A DNA stretch of 64,000 bases from Martinezella tropici (GCA_000799755.1 JUHI01000007.1:62001-126000); one strand, 5' to 3'; shown: positions 9,056 through 18,308, counted from the stretch's first letter. Notes: a model not told the origin generated them from the sequence alone. Numbers and translations are program-made.

Positions 9056-10020
9056 TCGGTTTCGTTTGCGGAGGCTGCCTTGTCGTCGAGAACCTGCCAG
9101 GTTGCCGTATTGTCAACGCGCGCGCCCTTGGCCTGCACGCCCTGGATCAGAGGCGCAAAGAACGCATCGCCGCCTTCCGTCTGCTCCATGGCGGCATTGG
9201 CTTCCTTGGTGAGCAGAAACTGCACGAAAGCCTTGGCGTTGTCCTCATGCTGGGTCGTGCGGGCGATACCCGCGCTTGAAGGGATCGCGACGACGCCTTC
9301 CGTCGGATAGACAACGGAGATCGGCTCCTTCTTGTCTATAAGGGCATAGATAGAGGTGTCCTGCTGGATCGCGACGCTGGCATCGCCGGTGATCAGCGAC
9401 TTGTTGACGGCGCCGCCGCTCGGAATTCCGCTCAGCTTCTTGTTCGTCAGGATGTTCAGAAGCTCCTGCTTGCCGGCATCGACGCCCTTTGTGGCAAAAT
9501 AGCCCGCAAGCCACTGAAACGCCGGGCCAGACAGGTTCGGGTCCTTGGCGGCGACGTTTCCGGCAAAACCGACAAGATCGCTCCAGGAATGCGGCGGCTT
9601 GGCGCTTCCAATCTTCTTGGTATTGACCGCAATCGCCGTCGTCGAAACGGTAATCGGGAAATAGGCCTGGCTCGCGGGAACGAGATGCCGGCCGAGTGCA
9701 GTGTAATCGGCCTTGTCGGCAAGGCCGGGCTCCGGCTTCAGGATATTCTGGTCAGCCAGGCGATGCATGACGGCCGAGCCCTCGACCCACAAAACATCGA
9801 ACTTGGGGTTATTGCCTTCTGCGGCGACCTTCCCGAGCAGTTCGCCCGTGGAAAGCCGGACCAGGTCGACCGGGATGCCGGTCTTTGCCGTGAAGGCCTT
9901 GGTCGCGGTGTCGACGGTATCAAGGGCCGAGTAAACGATCAGATGCTCAGCAGCCTGAGCGGAACAGAGAGCGGTCGTCACTCCGAGCAAGACAGCACTT
10001 ACAAAGGAAAGTTTCTTCAT
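9019..10020 (-). CDS. Periplasmic substrate-binding protein, FbpA/AfuA-like (extracellular solute-binding family 1)
   Basis: Exported binding protein of 333 residues. Residues 1-23 form a classical signal peptide ending in AQAAE. The mature start (LIVYSALD) and FTAKTGIPVDLVRLSTGELLGKV are typical of the ferric-iron/phosphonate binding proteins. The paired tyrosines used by FbpA for Fe(III) near the C-terminus are not obvious here, which argues against simple ferric binding and leaves phosphonate or another small anion possible. It is 40 bp downstream of the RpiR regulator and overlaps the permease. The substrate remains open. Confidence 0.85.
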   Translation of the reverse strand: MKKLSFVSAVLLGVTTALCSAQAAEHLIVYSALDTVDTATKAFTAKTGIPVDLVRLSTGELLGKVAAEGNNPKFDVLWVEGSAVMHRLADQNILKPEPGLADKADYTALGRHLVPASQAYFPITVSTTAIAVNTKKIGSAKPPHSWSDLVGFAGNVAAKDPNLSGPAFQWLAGYFATKGVDAGKQELLNILTNKKLSGIPSGGAVNKSLITGDASVAIQQDTSIYALIDKKEPISVVYPTEGVVAIPSSAGIARTTQHEDNAKAFVQFLLTKEANAAMEQTEGGDAFFAPLIQGVQAKGARVDNTATWQVLDDKAASANETEWKQWFRDQFVP

Positions 10021-10059
10021 CGATATATCCTTGAGGGCTTAGAATGTTCGAGTTTGAAA

Positions 10060-10953
10060 TCACTTTTTCACACCGCGTTTCAGCCAGTGTTTGTCGATGG
10101 CGCCGCGCAACGCGCCAAATTTGGCAAGAGACGAAAGGGCGGAGTCGCGATCTTCGGCGGCAAGCGCCACGATCATCGCTTCGATGAGAACGATCGTCGC
10201 GCCATGCATGGCAAGGTGATCCGCCCTTCCCCGTGAAATCGGAAGAACTTCCGCAACCTGACGGGCGACATAGGGGTGCAGGCTGTCGCCGACGAGGAGT
10301 ACAGGCACTTCATGGGCTTCGGCATAGTCAAGGACGACCGAAACCTCCCGGTAGACGGGGGCGTGGGCGATCATCAGGATTGCGTCACCCTTTTCGACCG
10401 CAATCAAACGGTCTGCCAGTCCGATGCCACTATCGGAAAGCGCGGCCGTCGAAAGACCGAGCCGGTTGAATTGCAAGGCCGCATATTCGGCGACGTTTCC
10501 CGAGGGGCCGATACCAAATACAAAGCGCCGCCGCGCAGAAAAGAGAGTCTTTACCGTTCGGGCAAAGGCCTCGGAAAATGTCGCTGACGACATCACCTCA
10601 AGGCTCTCATGGTGAGCACGAAGCACGAGACCGAGAGCCCCTTCGGAATTCGCCCCGAGATCCTCCAGCGTGCGGCTGAGGCGCCCTTCCGGACTGGCCG
10701 CGGTCAGATCGGCGAGGATGGCCTCGCGCAAATCGGCAAGCCCTTCGAAGCCCAGGCTTCGCGCAGTGCGAACCACCGTGGCGTCGCTTGTTCCAGCCTT
10801 TGCCGAGATCTCGGCCGCGGAATTCAAAAGGACCGCCTGCTTCTGGCTTCGAAAGAACGAGGCCATCTTCTGTTCGGCCGGCGACATGGACGGAAGCGCA
10901 GCATCGATCCGTTCGTTCAAGGTAAGTTGGTCTGCGGCGTGATCGGTCGTCAT
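10060..10953 (-). CDS. RpiR/MurR-family transcriptional regulator (HTH plus SIS domain)
   Basis: Regulator of 297 residues. The N-terminal 80 residues form the HTH_6 RpiR fold (MSPAEQKMASFF, followed by SDATVVRTARSLGFEGLADLR). Residues about 125-260 form a SIS phosphosugar-binding domain (FVFGIGPSGNVAEYAALQFNRLG). I chose the ATG at 10953 rather than the longer frame starting at 11178 because the extra 75 residues look non-coding and family length is about 280-300. It leads an operon with an ABC importer, so it probably controls that importer in response to a phosphorylated ligand. Confidence 0.88.
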   Translation of the reverse strand: MTTDHAADQLTLNERIDAALPSMSPAEQKMASFFRSQKQAVLLNSAAEISAKAGTSDATVVRTARSLGFEGLADLREAILADLTAASPEGRLSRTLEDLGANSEGALGLVLRAHHESLEVMSSATFSEAFARTVKTLFSARRRFVFGIGPSGNVAEYAALQFNRLGLSTAALSDSGIGLADRLIAVEKGDAILMIAHAPVYREVSVVLDYAEAHEVPVLLVGDSLHPYVARQVAEVLPISRGRADHLAMHGATIVLIEAMIVALAAEDRDSALSSLAKFGALRGAIDKHWLKRGVKK

Positions 10954-11122
10954 TTCATCTCGTTGTAAACATTTCACGATGCCTGAATAAGAAATGTTTA
11001 TTTCATGATGATGACAGCGAGGGCGGAGGCCGAGCTCAGTCCCTCGTCGTCGTGACCATGCGGCGCGCGCCAATACAACAAAACAGCAGAGAGCAGCCTG
11101 CTCCCTGCCCAGCCGCCTGGGA

Positions 11123-11163
11123 CGGCCCGATAGGGCCAGGGGCGCTGCGTAGCGCAACGCCCC
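11123..11163 (-). terminator. Paired hairpins after the DUF1344 gene
   Basis: Two adjacent hairpins lie downstream of the DUF1344 stop: GGCCC/GGGCC at 11123-11136 and a longer GGGGCG...CGCCCC stem at 11139-11163. There is no clear T-tract, so termination is a guess. Confidence 0.35.
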
Positions 11164-11174
11164 CGCCAAGAGGT

Positions 11175-11435
11175 TCATTTTGCAGGGCTTACCTTCGAAG
11201 CAAGTGCAACGCCGGATTTCTGGACGGTGTACCGGACCGCAACTCGCTCGCCGACCTTCAGGGATTCGACCTCGATATTCTCAGGCAGATTGATCGTCGT
11301 TCCGGTGGAGAGCGTGATCTGGTCTGCCTTCGCGTCGATATTGGTGATCACTCCCGTTTCATCACGAGCCAACGCGAGACCCGCAGTCAGAGTGATGGCG
11401 GCAACGAGACCGATCGCTAGCGACTTCTTGAGCAT
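11175..11435 (-). CDS. DUF1344 family periplasmic protein
   Basis: An 86-residue exported protein. Residues 1-23 are a signal peptide (MLKKSLAIGLVAAITLTAGLA). The mature part is a small beta-rich domain (ETGVITNIDAKADQITLSTG, then a GERVAVRYTV strand) characteristic of DUF1344, which is common in Rhizobiales and has no known biochemical role. AGGAG precedes the ATG. It is divergent from the response regulator gene, and a variant of the shared 14-bp motif sits about 115 bp upstream of its ATG, so I infer control by that two-component system. Confidence 0.85.
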   Translation of the reverse strand: MLKKSLAIGLVAAITLTAGLALARDETGVITNIDAKADQITLSTGTTINLPENIEVESLKVGERVAVRYTVQKSGVALASKVSPAK

Positions 11436-11548
11436 GATTTACTCCTGGTTTTCAGTGGGCTTGCTGTTGTGGCTTTGAAACCACTGGCCGGTATCACCGA
11501 CCGCTCGCCAGACTGCCGCGTAAATCTTCCCTGCACTTTGCGAGATTC

Positions 11549-11562
11549 TTACAAATTGGACA
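11549..11562 (-). promoter_or_regulatory. Candidate response-regulator operator, copy 1 (variant)
   Basis: Read on the minus strand this 14-mer is TGTCCAATTTGTAA, matching 11 of 14 positions of the copy at 11681. It lies about 115 bp upstream of the DUF1344 ATG in the same orientation as the other copies. Confidence 0.4.
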
Positions 11563-11680
11563 TTGCCGAAGATCGCCCTCGCCAGAGTAGGCTCCTTCGC
11601 ATTGATCGACACCCCCTGGACGACGGTAGACGGTTCGAACCTTGCAATTATGCGGAAAACCGGGGCTCGCGCGGCTGATC

Positions 11681-11694
11681 TTACGAATTTGTAA
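11681..11694 (+). promoter_or_regulatory. Candidate response-regulator operator, copy 2
   Basis: TTACGAATTTGTAA, a near-palindrome, extended to CTTA...TAAG on the outside. It lies about 80 bp upstream of the response-regulator ATG, a usual place for autoregulation by an OmpR-family activator. Confidence 0.5.
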
Positions 11695-11772
11695 TAAGCC
11701 GTTCAGGTGGCAGAAAATTTCCCGAGGCAAATCTAGGGCTGAATCATTTGCGCAGCGGGGCCATGGCAGAGC

Positions 11773-12450
11773 ATGAAGATACTTCTGGTGGAAGACGATC
11801 CGAAAACCGCGGAATATATTGCACGTGGGTTGAATGAGGCGGGACACAGCTGTGAAGTCATCAGAGACGGCACGGACGCGCTCTTTCAGATAACCCGGGA
11901 AACATACGATGTTCTCGTCATCGATCGAATGATTCCCGGCCTGGATGGGCTCTCGCTGGTCAAGGCGGCAAGAGCGGCAAAGATCAAGACGCCAGCCCTG
12001 TTTCTCACCTCAGTGAGCGGTGTCGACGATCGGGTCGAGGGCCTGGAGGCCGGCGGCGACGATTACCTGACAAAACCCTTCGCGTTTTCCGAACTCATTG
12101 CACGGCTCAATGCATTGGCACGCCGACCACCGGTTCAGGATCAGAAGACAGTGCTCAAGATCTCAGACCTGGAGCTGGACATTGCCAAGCGCCAGGTCCA
12201 TAGGCGCGGCATCCCGATCGACCTCCAGCCCCGTGAATTTACCTTGTTGGAGGTTCTCATGCGCGGCGAAGGCCGGGTGCTGACGCGAACGATGCTCCTC
12301 GAGCACGTGTGGGACTTTCACTTCGATCCGAAGACAAGTGTCGTGGAAACCCATATCAGCAGGTTGCGTGCGAAGATCGATAAGCCGTTCGACGTGCCGC
12401 TTCTCCATACGGTCCGAAATACCGGATACTGCGTCCATGCGCCAAGGTAG
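11773..12450 (+). CDS. OmpR/PmrA-family response regulator
   Basis: Two-component response regulator of 225 residues. The receiver domain (1-115) has acidic residues E7, D8 and D9, the phospho-acceptor D51 (VLVIDRMIPG), a conserved Thr/Ser in FLTS and Lys in YLTKPF. The C-terminal winged helix (about 128-222) has the OmpR pattern ending in LLHTVRNTGYCV. Its stop overlaps the start of the sensor kinase by 14 bp. Together with the neighbouring lipid/glycan modification genes it resembles PmrA/QseB-type regulators of envelope modification. Confidence 0.93.
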   Translation: MKILLVEDDPKTAEYIARGLNEAGHSCEVIRDGTDALFQITRETYDVLVIDRMIPGLDGLSLVKAARAAKIKTPALFLTSVSGVDDRVEGLEAGGDDYLTKPFAFSELIARLNALARRPPVQDQKTVLKISDLELDIAKRQVHRRGIPIDLQPREFTLLEVLMRGEGRVLTRTMLLEHVWDFHFDPKTSVVETHISRLRAKIDKPFDVPLLHTVRNTGYCVHAPR

Positions 12451-13795
12451 GCTACTGCGCAGCACGCCGTTTCGGCTTGCCCTGTCATTCGGGCTGTTCT
12501 TCATCGTGGCGTTTCTCATCACCGGATTGGTTGCCTATGGCCTGATGAAACGCGAACTCGCACGGTCCCTCGATGTCTCCATCCAGGACACATACTCCGT
12601 CGTGGCATCGACTTTCTCCTCGAACGATCTCGAAGATCTCGTCGCGGCCGTGTCGACCTATTCGGCGCTCAAGCGCCCGGAAGATCAGGTTTTCCTGCTG
12701 CTCGACCCCGGGGGTAGAAAGCTGGCTGGCAATGTCCAGGCAGCCCGCCTCGAACCTGGAATTACAACAATATCCGCCACGCTAATGGGACTGGAGGAAG
12801 GAGATCCCATCAGGGTCATGGCCGGCAACATTGGCGGCAACAGCCTGGTGGTGGGGCAGAGCTATCGCGAAATAGATCGGATCGAAGAGATCGCGCTGAT
12901 GAGCTTCTTCTGGGCCTCTATCATCATAGTAGCGACGGTGGTGCTCGGCGGAACGCTTCTCGCACGGCGCACGCAACGGCGCCTCGAGGCTATCGAAAGT
13001 ACCATGATCGAGGTTTCGGCAGGAAATCTTTCCCGGCGGATACCGACCCGCGGCGACGGCGATGACATCGATGTCGTTTCGACCCACATGAACGAGGCGC
13101 TTGCTCGCCTTTCGGGCCTGGTCGAGGGAATGCGACAGGTCAGCGCTGATATCGCACACGATCTGAAAACGCCCCTCAATCGTTTGGGTCTGACAATCGA
13201 GCAGTCGCTTCAGCGGCTAGGCGAATCCCGCGACGTCGAAGATCTCATGTTCGACGCTAGGGACGAGATCGCCAGAATAAACGCCACATTCGAGGCCCTG
13301 CTTCGAATCTCGCAAATTGAAGCCGGCGCTCGAAAAACACGTTTCAAGGCAATCGATCTCGGTCAGATAATGGCCTCTGTCGCCGAAATTTACGCTGAAG
13401 TTGCTGAGGACAGCATGCAGGCTCTGACACTGACGCCTCTGGCTGCCGGTCCGTGCATGATCAATGGCGATCGGGAATTGCTTACCCAGCTCTTCGTCAA
13501 CCTCGTGGAAAACGCAATAACGCATTGCCCGGCGGGCACGACGATTGTCATGTCGCTCACGCAGGACGCGCATCACTATCGCGCCTGCGTGTCCGACAGC
13601 GGTCCAGGCATACCCGAAGCGGAGCGCGAACTTGTCTTCAGGCGTCTTTACCGGCTCGACAAAAGCAGAACGACGCCTGGTAATGGACTGGGCCTCAGCC
13701 TCGTCAAGGCAATCGCCGATCTTCACGCGGCTCGCATCGCGCTTGATGACAACAGGCCAGGGCTGCAGGTCAAATTATATTTTCCGCGAATTTGA
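12437..13795 (+). CDS. Sensor histidine kinase (PmrB/QseC-like)
   Basis: Inner-membrane kinase of 452 residues. Transmembrane segments lie at about 14-36 and 154-176 around a periplasmic sensor of about 115 residues. A HAMP domain follows (about 177-230). The HisKA motif ADIAHDLKTPLNRL puts the phosphorylated His at 241. The ATPase part has the N-box (LFVNLVENAITHC), G1 (SDSGPGIPEAE) and G2 (GNGLGLSLV). The ATG at 12437 was chosen over an upstream in-frame Met because it begins a proper membrane protein and gives the usual 14-bp overlap with the regulator. The stimulus is unknown. Confidence 0.93.
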   Translation: MRQGRLLRSTPFRLALSFGLFFIVAFLITGLVAYGLMKRELARSLDVSIQDTYSVVASTFSSNDLEDLVAAVSTYSALKRPEDQVFLLLDPGGRKLAGNVQAARLEPGITTISATLMGLEEGDPIRVMAGNIGGNSLVVGQSYREIDRIEEIALMSFFWASIIIVATVVLGGTLLARRTQRRLEAIESTMIEVSAGNLSRRIPTRGDGDDIDVVSTHMNEALARLSGLVEGMRQVSADIAHDLKTPLNRLGLTIEQSLQRLGESRDVEDLMFDARDEIARINATFEALLRISQIEAGARKTRFKAIDLGQIMASVAEIYAEVAEDSMQALTLTPLAAGPCMINGDRELLTQLFVNLVENAITHCPAGTTIVMSLTQDAHHYRACVSDSGPGIPEAERELVFRRLYRLDKSRTTPGNGLGLSLVKAIADLHAARIALDDNRPGLQVKLYFPRI

Positions 13796-13912
13796 TCCGC
13801 TCAATCGCCCGATACGATACCTGGAAATCGCGCGGCCATCGTTAGAGCAAGCCCGAAGGACGGACGCGCTATCGAAAATAGTCGAAGGGAGGCGAACACC
13901 TGCGATGGACGC

Positions 13913-15079
13913 TCAGCCTGAGCGCCGCCAGGTAATCATGGAGCTGGTAATATAGTTCCACCCTGCGCCAATCATGGCTCCCGCCAGGCCTGCAAGCCAC
14001 CATTGTGGTTCCTGGGCGTAGAAGAGCGACGACACGCCGGTTCCCGCGACAACGCCGACGCTGCAAAACGCTGCAAACAACAGCAGGCCCGTCAGGAACC
14101 GCAGGCCGCGGCGACGGCGATCTCGATATGTGAGCGAATTGTTGAGCGTGTAGTTCGATAAGACTGCCACCAGCATTGCGCCCGCTTGGCTTATCGAAAA
14201 CGCAAACCCCTCCAGCAACAGCAATCGCAGCGCGGTCAGATGGACGATCACGCCGCTAAGGCCGACCAGACCGAACAGCAGCATACGCGGCGAAATGAGA
14301 TCGCCCGACCATTTGGCAAGGACGAGCCCGAGATATTCGAAAACCACCGACGCATCCAGCTTGCTTTCTCCATGAACTCTCGGCCGGAATACGTAGGAAA
14401 TCTCCCCTATTTGCAAGGGCTTGGGCGACGATGCGATAACATCAAGCAAGATTTTGAAGCCCTGCTGCGAGAGCCTGGGGGCAAGCTCGTCAATGAGCGC
14501 GCGTTTCACCATGAAAAACCCGCTCATCGGATCTGATGTTTCGACCTTCAAGAGGCGCTGCGCCATGCCGATGGCCATCTGGCTCCCGGCCTGCCGAATG
14601 CGATTGAAACCTTCACCCGACGAGCCTTCGCCAGCATATCTCGTTGCAACGACCAGATCGATCCGACTGCTTCGCATCATCGCCAGCATGGCCGTCAGCC
14701 GGGTTTCGTCGTGTTGCAGATCTGCATCCATCACGGCAACGATCGGCGCCGATGTGGAAAGAATGCCCTCGAGACATGCGCCGGCCAGTCCCCGCCGATG
14801 AACCCGCCTTATCGCACGGATGCGGCGATCGACGAGGGAAAGGCGTCTGACAACATCGACCGTCTTGTCGCCCGAATCGTCGTCAACGAAAATCACCTCC
14901 CATGAAATACCGGCAAGCGCGGCTCTGAGGCGCTCCACGAGCGGAACGATGTTTTCCCGTTCATTGAAAGTCGGTATGACGACGGAGAGCTCGACGCTTT
15001 CCTGCTGCGCAATTGCGGCTTTTGTGATTGTCAAATCCCCGGGCCATTCGCCAAAGGGGGCCAAACTGGATGAAGTCAT
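13913..15079 (-). CDS. Polyprenyl-phosphate glycosyltransferase (DPM1-like GT2) fused to a GtrA flippase domain
   Basis: Predicted membrane enzyme of 388 residues. Residues 30-250 are a GT2 domain of the dolichyl-phosphate mannosyltransferase/GtrB/ArnC kind (VVIPTFNERENI, VDDDSGD, DADLQHD at 118-124) that would transfer a sugar from a nucleotide sugar to undecaprenyl phosphate. Residues about 260-388 hold four hydrophobic segments matching GtrA, which is thought to flip the lipid-linked sugar. The neighbouring upstream gene encodes GtrA fused to an ArnT-like transferase, so these enzymes would complete one pathway. Convergent with the sensor kinase (117 bp gap). Confidence 0.9.
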   Translation of the reverse strand: MTSSSLAPFGEWPGDLTITKAAIAQQESVELSVVIPTFNERENIVPLVERLRAALAGISWEVIFVDDDSGDKTVDVVRRLSLVDRRIRAIRRVHRRGLAGACLEGILSTSAPIVAVMDADLQHDETRLTAMLAMMRSSRIDLVVATRYAGEGSSGEGFNRIRQAGSQMAIGMAQRLLKVETSDPMSGFFMVKRALIDELAPRLSQQGFKILLDVIASSPKPLQIGEISYVFRPRVHGESKLDASVVFEYLGLVLAKWSGDLISPRMLLFGLVGLSGVIVHLTALRLLLLEGFAFSISQAGAMLVAVLSNYTLNNSLTYRDRRRRGLRFLTGLLLFAAFCSVGVVAGTGVSSLFYAQEPQWWLAGLAGAMIGAGWNYITSSMITWRRSG

Positions 15080-15339
15080 AGACGTCTAATATTCCGAGAG
15101 AGGAAGAGCGAGTTCCGTCGACGAATTCGCGAAAACCCATAGCCCCATGCGACGCTCCGCAGCAGCGGCACGTCGACCGATGGTGATTTTCACGTCTCCC
15201 CGTCGCTTGTTGGCGCGCCATGACGCCTGAAGCGGCTTCGATCTAACGACTATGTCACGAGCAACTGACAATACTCTGAATTCGCGTTGAATTTTGCATT
15301 CTGTCCATGTTTGAAAATGACTGCGGGTAAACAGAATCC

Positions 15340-17319
15340 CTAGCTCGGTGACGGCCGGACGCATGTTGCCGCATCACGTTCACAGCCACCGAGCCCATAG
15401 CCGATGCGATAGTAGAAGCTTCCGACGACGGAGCCATTCTTTCGCACCACCTGTTCCTGAATATCGCCCAGACGCTGGAAGTACCCAGCTAGGTCCGCCT
15501 GCTGAAGCTCATTTCGTTTCAAGGATACGAGCACAGCCGTGCTACCCTGGACCGACTTAGCCGGATACCAGAGATCGTACATCAGGCTGCTGCCGCCGAC
15601 GGCGCTCTGCCCGATCGATCTGGATGGAGCGCGCTGCGCCTGCCGCGCATAAAAGGCCATCTCGCTCGCAAGGAAATATTTGTCCGTACCGATCAGGACG
15701 ACCGGAGCCGCGCTATTCCTCCGAACATCGGTTTCGATAGCGCTGACGGCCTTGCCGAATTCGCTCCAGGCCACCGGCAATGTGCGTATGTTGTGGATGT
15801 AGCCAACTCCGGGGAACCCAAGGACCACATAGTGAAATAGCAGCGCATAAACAGCCATTGCGATCGCGATTGTCGGTATCCATGCCTGCCGCAATCGGCG
15901 CCTCCAAACCTGGCTCGCGTCGGCTGTCCTTGCCAGTACGAAGGCAATCGAGGGCAGTGTCGCGAGCCATACAGGTCCGGTCCAATTCGGCTTGTTCTCA
16001 TGAAAAAGGCTGAAGAGCACAAAGACGCTCAGCGGTATCAATGTGAACAAGGGTATGAAAAGCGCGCTGCGCCCGGCCACCCGCGATCGGACCGCCGATA
16101 TGTTCACCATCAGGCTGCCAACAGCGGCAACCAGGCCAGTGGGCGTCAGAAGAACGGCGGCGCTGACGACAAGGGATGGCAGCGTGAATTGAAATACTTC
16201 GCTGACACGCCGCGTTCCCTGGAATGCAAAGGACATCCATTCATGCGTCGCATTCCAATAAATGACCGGGGAAAACAACAGGATCGAAAGCGCTGCGCCA
16301 AGATGCGGCTCCTTGCGGCGAAGCCAATGCCGGGATTTGGGATCGGCCAGCACGAACAGCAGTGCCGCCGGCCCCAGCAGCACGATCGTATATTTCGACA
16401 GAAGCCCAATCCCCAGCGAAAGGCCCGCGCCATACCAAGCCGAAGACTTCCCCCCGAGAAGCGCCCGCTCCAGAAAATAGAGCGTTGCGGCCCAAGCCGC
16501 AGTCAACGGCACGTCCGGCATCATCAGAAAGCCGGTTGAAAAATAGAATGGCACTACGCCAACCAGCAGGACACAAACCAGCGCCGTCGTTTTATCAAAG
16601 AGGTTCCGCGCTAGACCGAAGGAGAAAGCGGCTGTCAGCATCCAGCACAGATACGCGCCGATACGAACCCCGAACTCGTTGTCGCCAAATAGCGCCGTTC
16701 CCGCCCAGATTAGCCAGGCAACCATCGGCGGATGATCGAGATAACCGATGTCGAGATGCTGTGCATAATTCCAATAATAAGTTTCCTCGGGAACCAGGTT
16801 GGCAAACCCGAGAAACACAAGGCGAAGGATGAGAAGATAGATAATCGCGCCGGCTGCCGCCAACTGCACTCCCTTTTCAGGAGATACGGCCGACCACAGG
16901 AAAAACCGATCCCCCAATAGATTCAGACCAGCAGTTATGGATACAGCAAATACCCCAGCAACAGGTGCAGGAAGATCTAAGGCAGCTAGCGCCGCGACAA
17001 AAACTCCGCCTCTTAGACCGAGCGTTAAAATCCGAAGCATCAGGAAGATGACGAGACGTTGCCGACTGGAGAAACCGTTGGCCGGAATATCAATCCAACC
17101 GAAAGCTCCGTTAACAATGTAAATGCCGTAGAGGAAACTGCTGAGGAGGAAGCTTAGAACATGCGCCCGTATCGGGTCGGCGCCGGCCTGGATCAAGATC
17201 ATGAATGCCAATAGATCCAGAAGCGCGCAAATCATGACGGAAACGGAAAGCCGCATGAAGCCGTGTATGTGTGTGGCCCTGAATGCCTCGAGCTGCTGCA
17301 CGATCTTATCCGATCTCAA
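15340..17319 (-). CDS. GtrA domain fused to ArnT/PMT_2-type glycosyltransferase
   Basis: Multispanning inner-membrane protein of 659 residues. The first 145 residues are a GtrA-like four-helix domain. From about 150 onward the chain resembles the GT39/GT83 (PMT_2, ArnT) family, with the periplasmic loop motif PEETYYWNYAQHLDIGYLDHPP that holds the catalytic acidic residue, followed by about ten more hydrophobic segments and a small C-terminal soluble part. ArnT-type enzymes move a sugar from undecaprenyl phosphate onto lipid A or another glycan. The donor and acceptor here are unknown. It lies 260 bp upstream of the GT2-GtrA gene on the same strand. Confidence 0.88.
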   Translation of the reverse strand: MRSDKIVQQLEAFRATHIHGFMRLSVSVMICALLDLLAFMILIQAGADPIRAHVLSFLLSSFLYGIYIVNGAFGWIDIPANGFSSRQRLVIFLMLRILTLGLRGGVFVAALAALDLPAPVAGVFAVSITAGLNLLGDRFFLWSAVSPEKGVQLAAAGAIIYLLILRLVFLGFANLVPEETYYWNYAQHLDIGYLDHPPMVAWLIWAGTALFGDNEFGVRIGAYLCWMLTAAFSFGLARNLFDKTTALVCVLLVGVVPFYFSTGFLMMPDVPLTAAWAATLYFLERALLGGKSSAWYGAGLSLGIGLLSKYTIVLLGPAALLFVLADPKSRHWLRRKEPHLGAALSILLFSPVIYWNATHEWMSFAFQGTRRVSEVFQFTLPSLVVSAAVLLTPTGLVAAVGSLMVNISAVRSRVAGRSALFIPLFTLIPLSVFVLFSLFHENKPNWTGPVWLATLPSIAFVLARTADASQVWRRRLRQAWIPTIAIAMAVYALLFHYVVLGFPGVGYIHNIRTLPVAWSEFGKAVSAIETDVRRNSAAPVVLIGTDKYFLASEMAFYARQAQRAPSRSIGQSAVGGSSLMYDLWYPAKSVQGSTAVLVSLKRNELQQADLAGYFQRLGDIQEQVVRKNGSVVGSFYYRIGYGLGGCERDAATCVRPSPS

Positions 17320-17495
17320 ATTTCACCGATTGTTTGTGATCCCTCGCGGATCGAAGCTTTCAAGCCGTTCCGGCCGCGTGCCGAGCAGCGGCCGGAAACC
17401 GCCTACCCGCTTTCCGATTTGACGACGGAGTGAGAATCCGGCTCGGCGCCTCGATCCAAGGCTGCCCCTGGCGACGATCGCGCAAACCTTTCTCG

Positions 17496-18101
17496 CTATC
17501 GCACGGCGACACCGTTTAAGAGGTTTGCCTGCGCCTCTTTCCCATCCCGAGCCTCGATATCATCCCAGCTCCTGTCCATGGCGTAAGCGGTCGAAACCAC
17601 AGGGATACCGACATGCCCGTAGTAGAACGATAGCTGTCCCGCGGCGCTGGCCGCGTCGAGGCCGGCAATCTTCCTGACATAAAGCGCAGACGCCAAACCG
17701 CTGCGATCCGCGCCCGAAAGGCAATGGATAAGGATGGGCTTGGGGGCCGACGCCATCAATTCGACAAGCCGCTCGGCCTTGTCGGGAGAAATCAGCTTCG
17801 AAGAGGACATGCCGAAATCGATATGGGTCAAACCGAGTTCCTGAGCAGTCTTCACCTCATCGTCATACCAGGCAGCGCCCGGATGCTTTCCGCGAAGATT
17901 GATGACGGTCTTGATCCCATGTGTTCGCACGTAGGAGGCAAGATCTTCGGAGGTTGGCTGGGCGGAACGATAGAATTGACCGTCGATCACCGAATGAAAA
18001 TTACCGGTGATCTGAAGGTAACCGGCATAGGCTCCACAACTCGCACTCATAAATCCGATGGCGGCAAGCGCAACAAGGGCCACCTTGCGAAATATAGTCA
18101 T
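17496..18101 (-). CDS. Dual-specificity/tyrosine-type phosphatase, exported
   Basis: A 201-residue phosphatase of the Cys-based superfamily. Residues 1-27 are a signal peptide or membrane anchor. The active site HCLSGADRSG places the nucleophile Cys at 127 and the phosphate-binding Arg at 133 (CX5R), and FYRSAQPTSEDL is the usual N-terminal motif of this subgroup. A general-acid Asp is probably in the D95 or D80 region. Export and location among envelope genes suggest a lipid or glycan phosphate as substrate rather than a protein, as some relatives act on lipid phosphates; that is inference. Confidence 0.85.
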   Translation of the reverse strand: MTIFRKVALVALAAIGFMSASCGAYAGYLQITGNFHSVIDGQFYRSAQPTSEDLASYVRTHGIKTVINLRGKHPGAAWYDDEVKTAQELGLTHIDFGMSSSKLISPDKAERLVELMASAPKPILIHCLSGADRSGLASALYVRKIAGLDAASAAGQLSFYYGHVGIPVVSTAYAMDRSWDDIEARDGKEAQANLLNGVAVR

Positions 18102-18308
18102 TGCTTTTCAGCCATTCCTTCTATGATAATTCAATGACATGCCGGAAGAAACTGACATGCGCCTGAATAACGATTGGAGGGTGCAGGGAAATATTTGCCG
18201 TCTCCGGCAGACCAGACGGCTGCCGAGTGGTCGCAGGATCGCTGCGGTTGCCGTCGAATGGCACCCGGTCGGCGATACCGCGATGGCGTGGATTCAGACG
18301 TCCTCGTC

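Larger units (their letters stand above)
11436..11772. other. Divergent promoter region of DUF1344 and the two-component system
   Basis: 337 bp with no gene. It holds two copies of the candidate operator, at 11549-11562 (facing DUF1344) and 11681-11694 (facing the response regulator). Confidence 0.55.

Noticed and set aside
10954..11178. 75-residue N-terminal extension of the RpiR regulator
   Set aside because: The extra residues do not resemble the family, and ATG at 10953 gives normal length.
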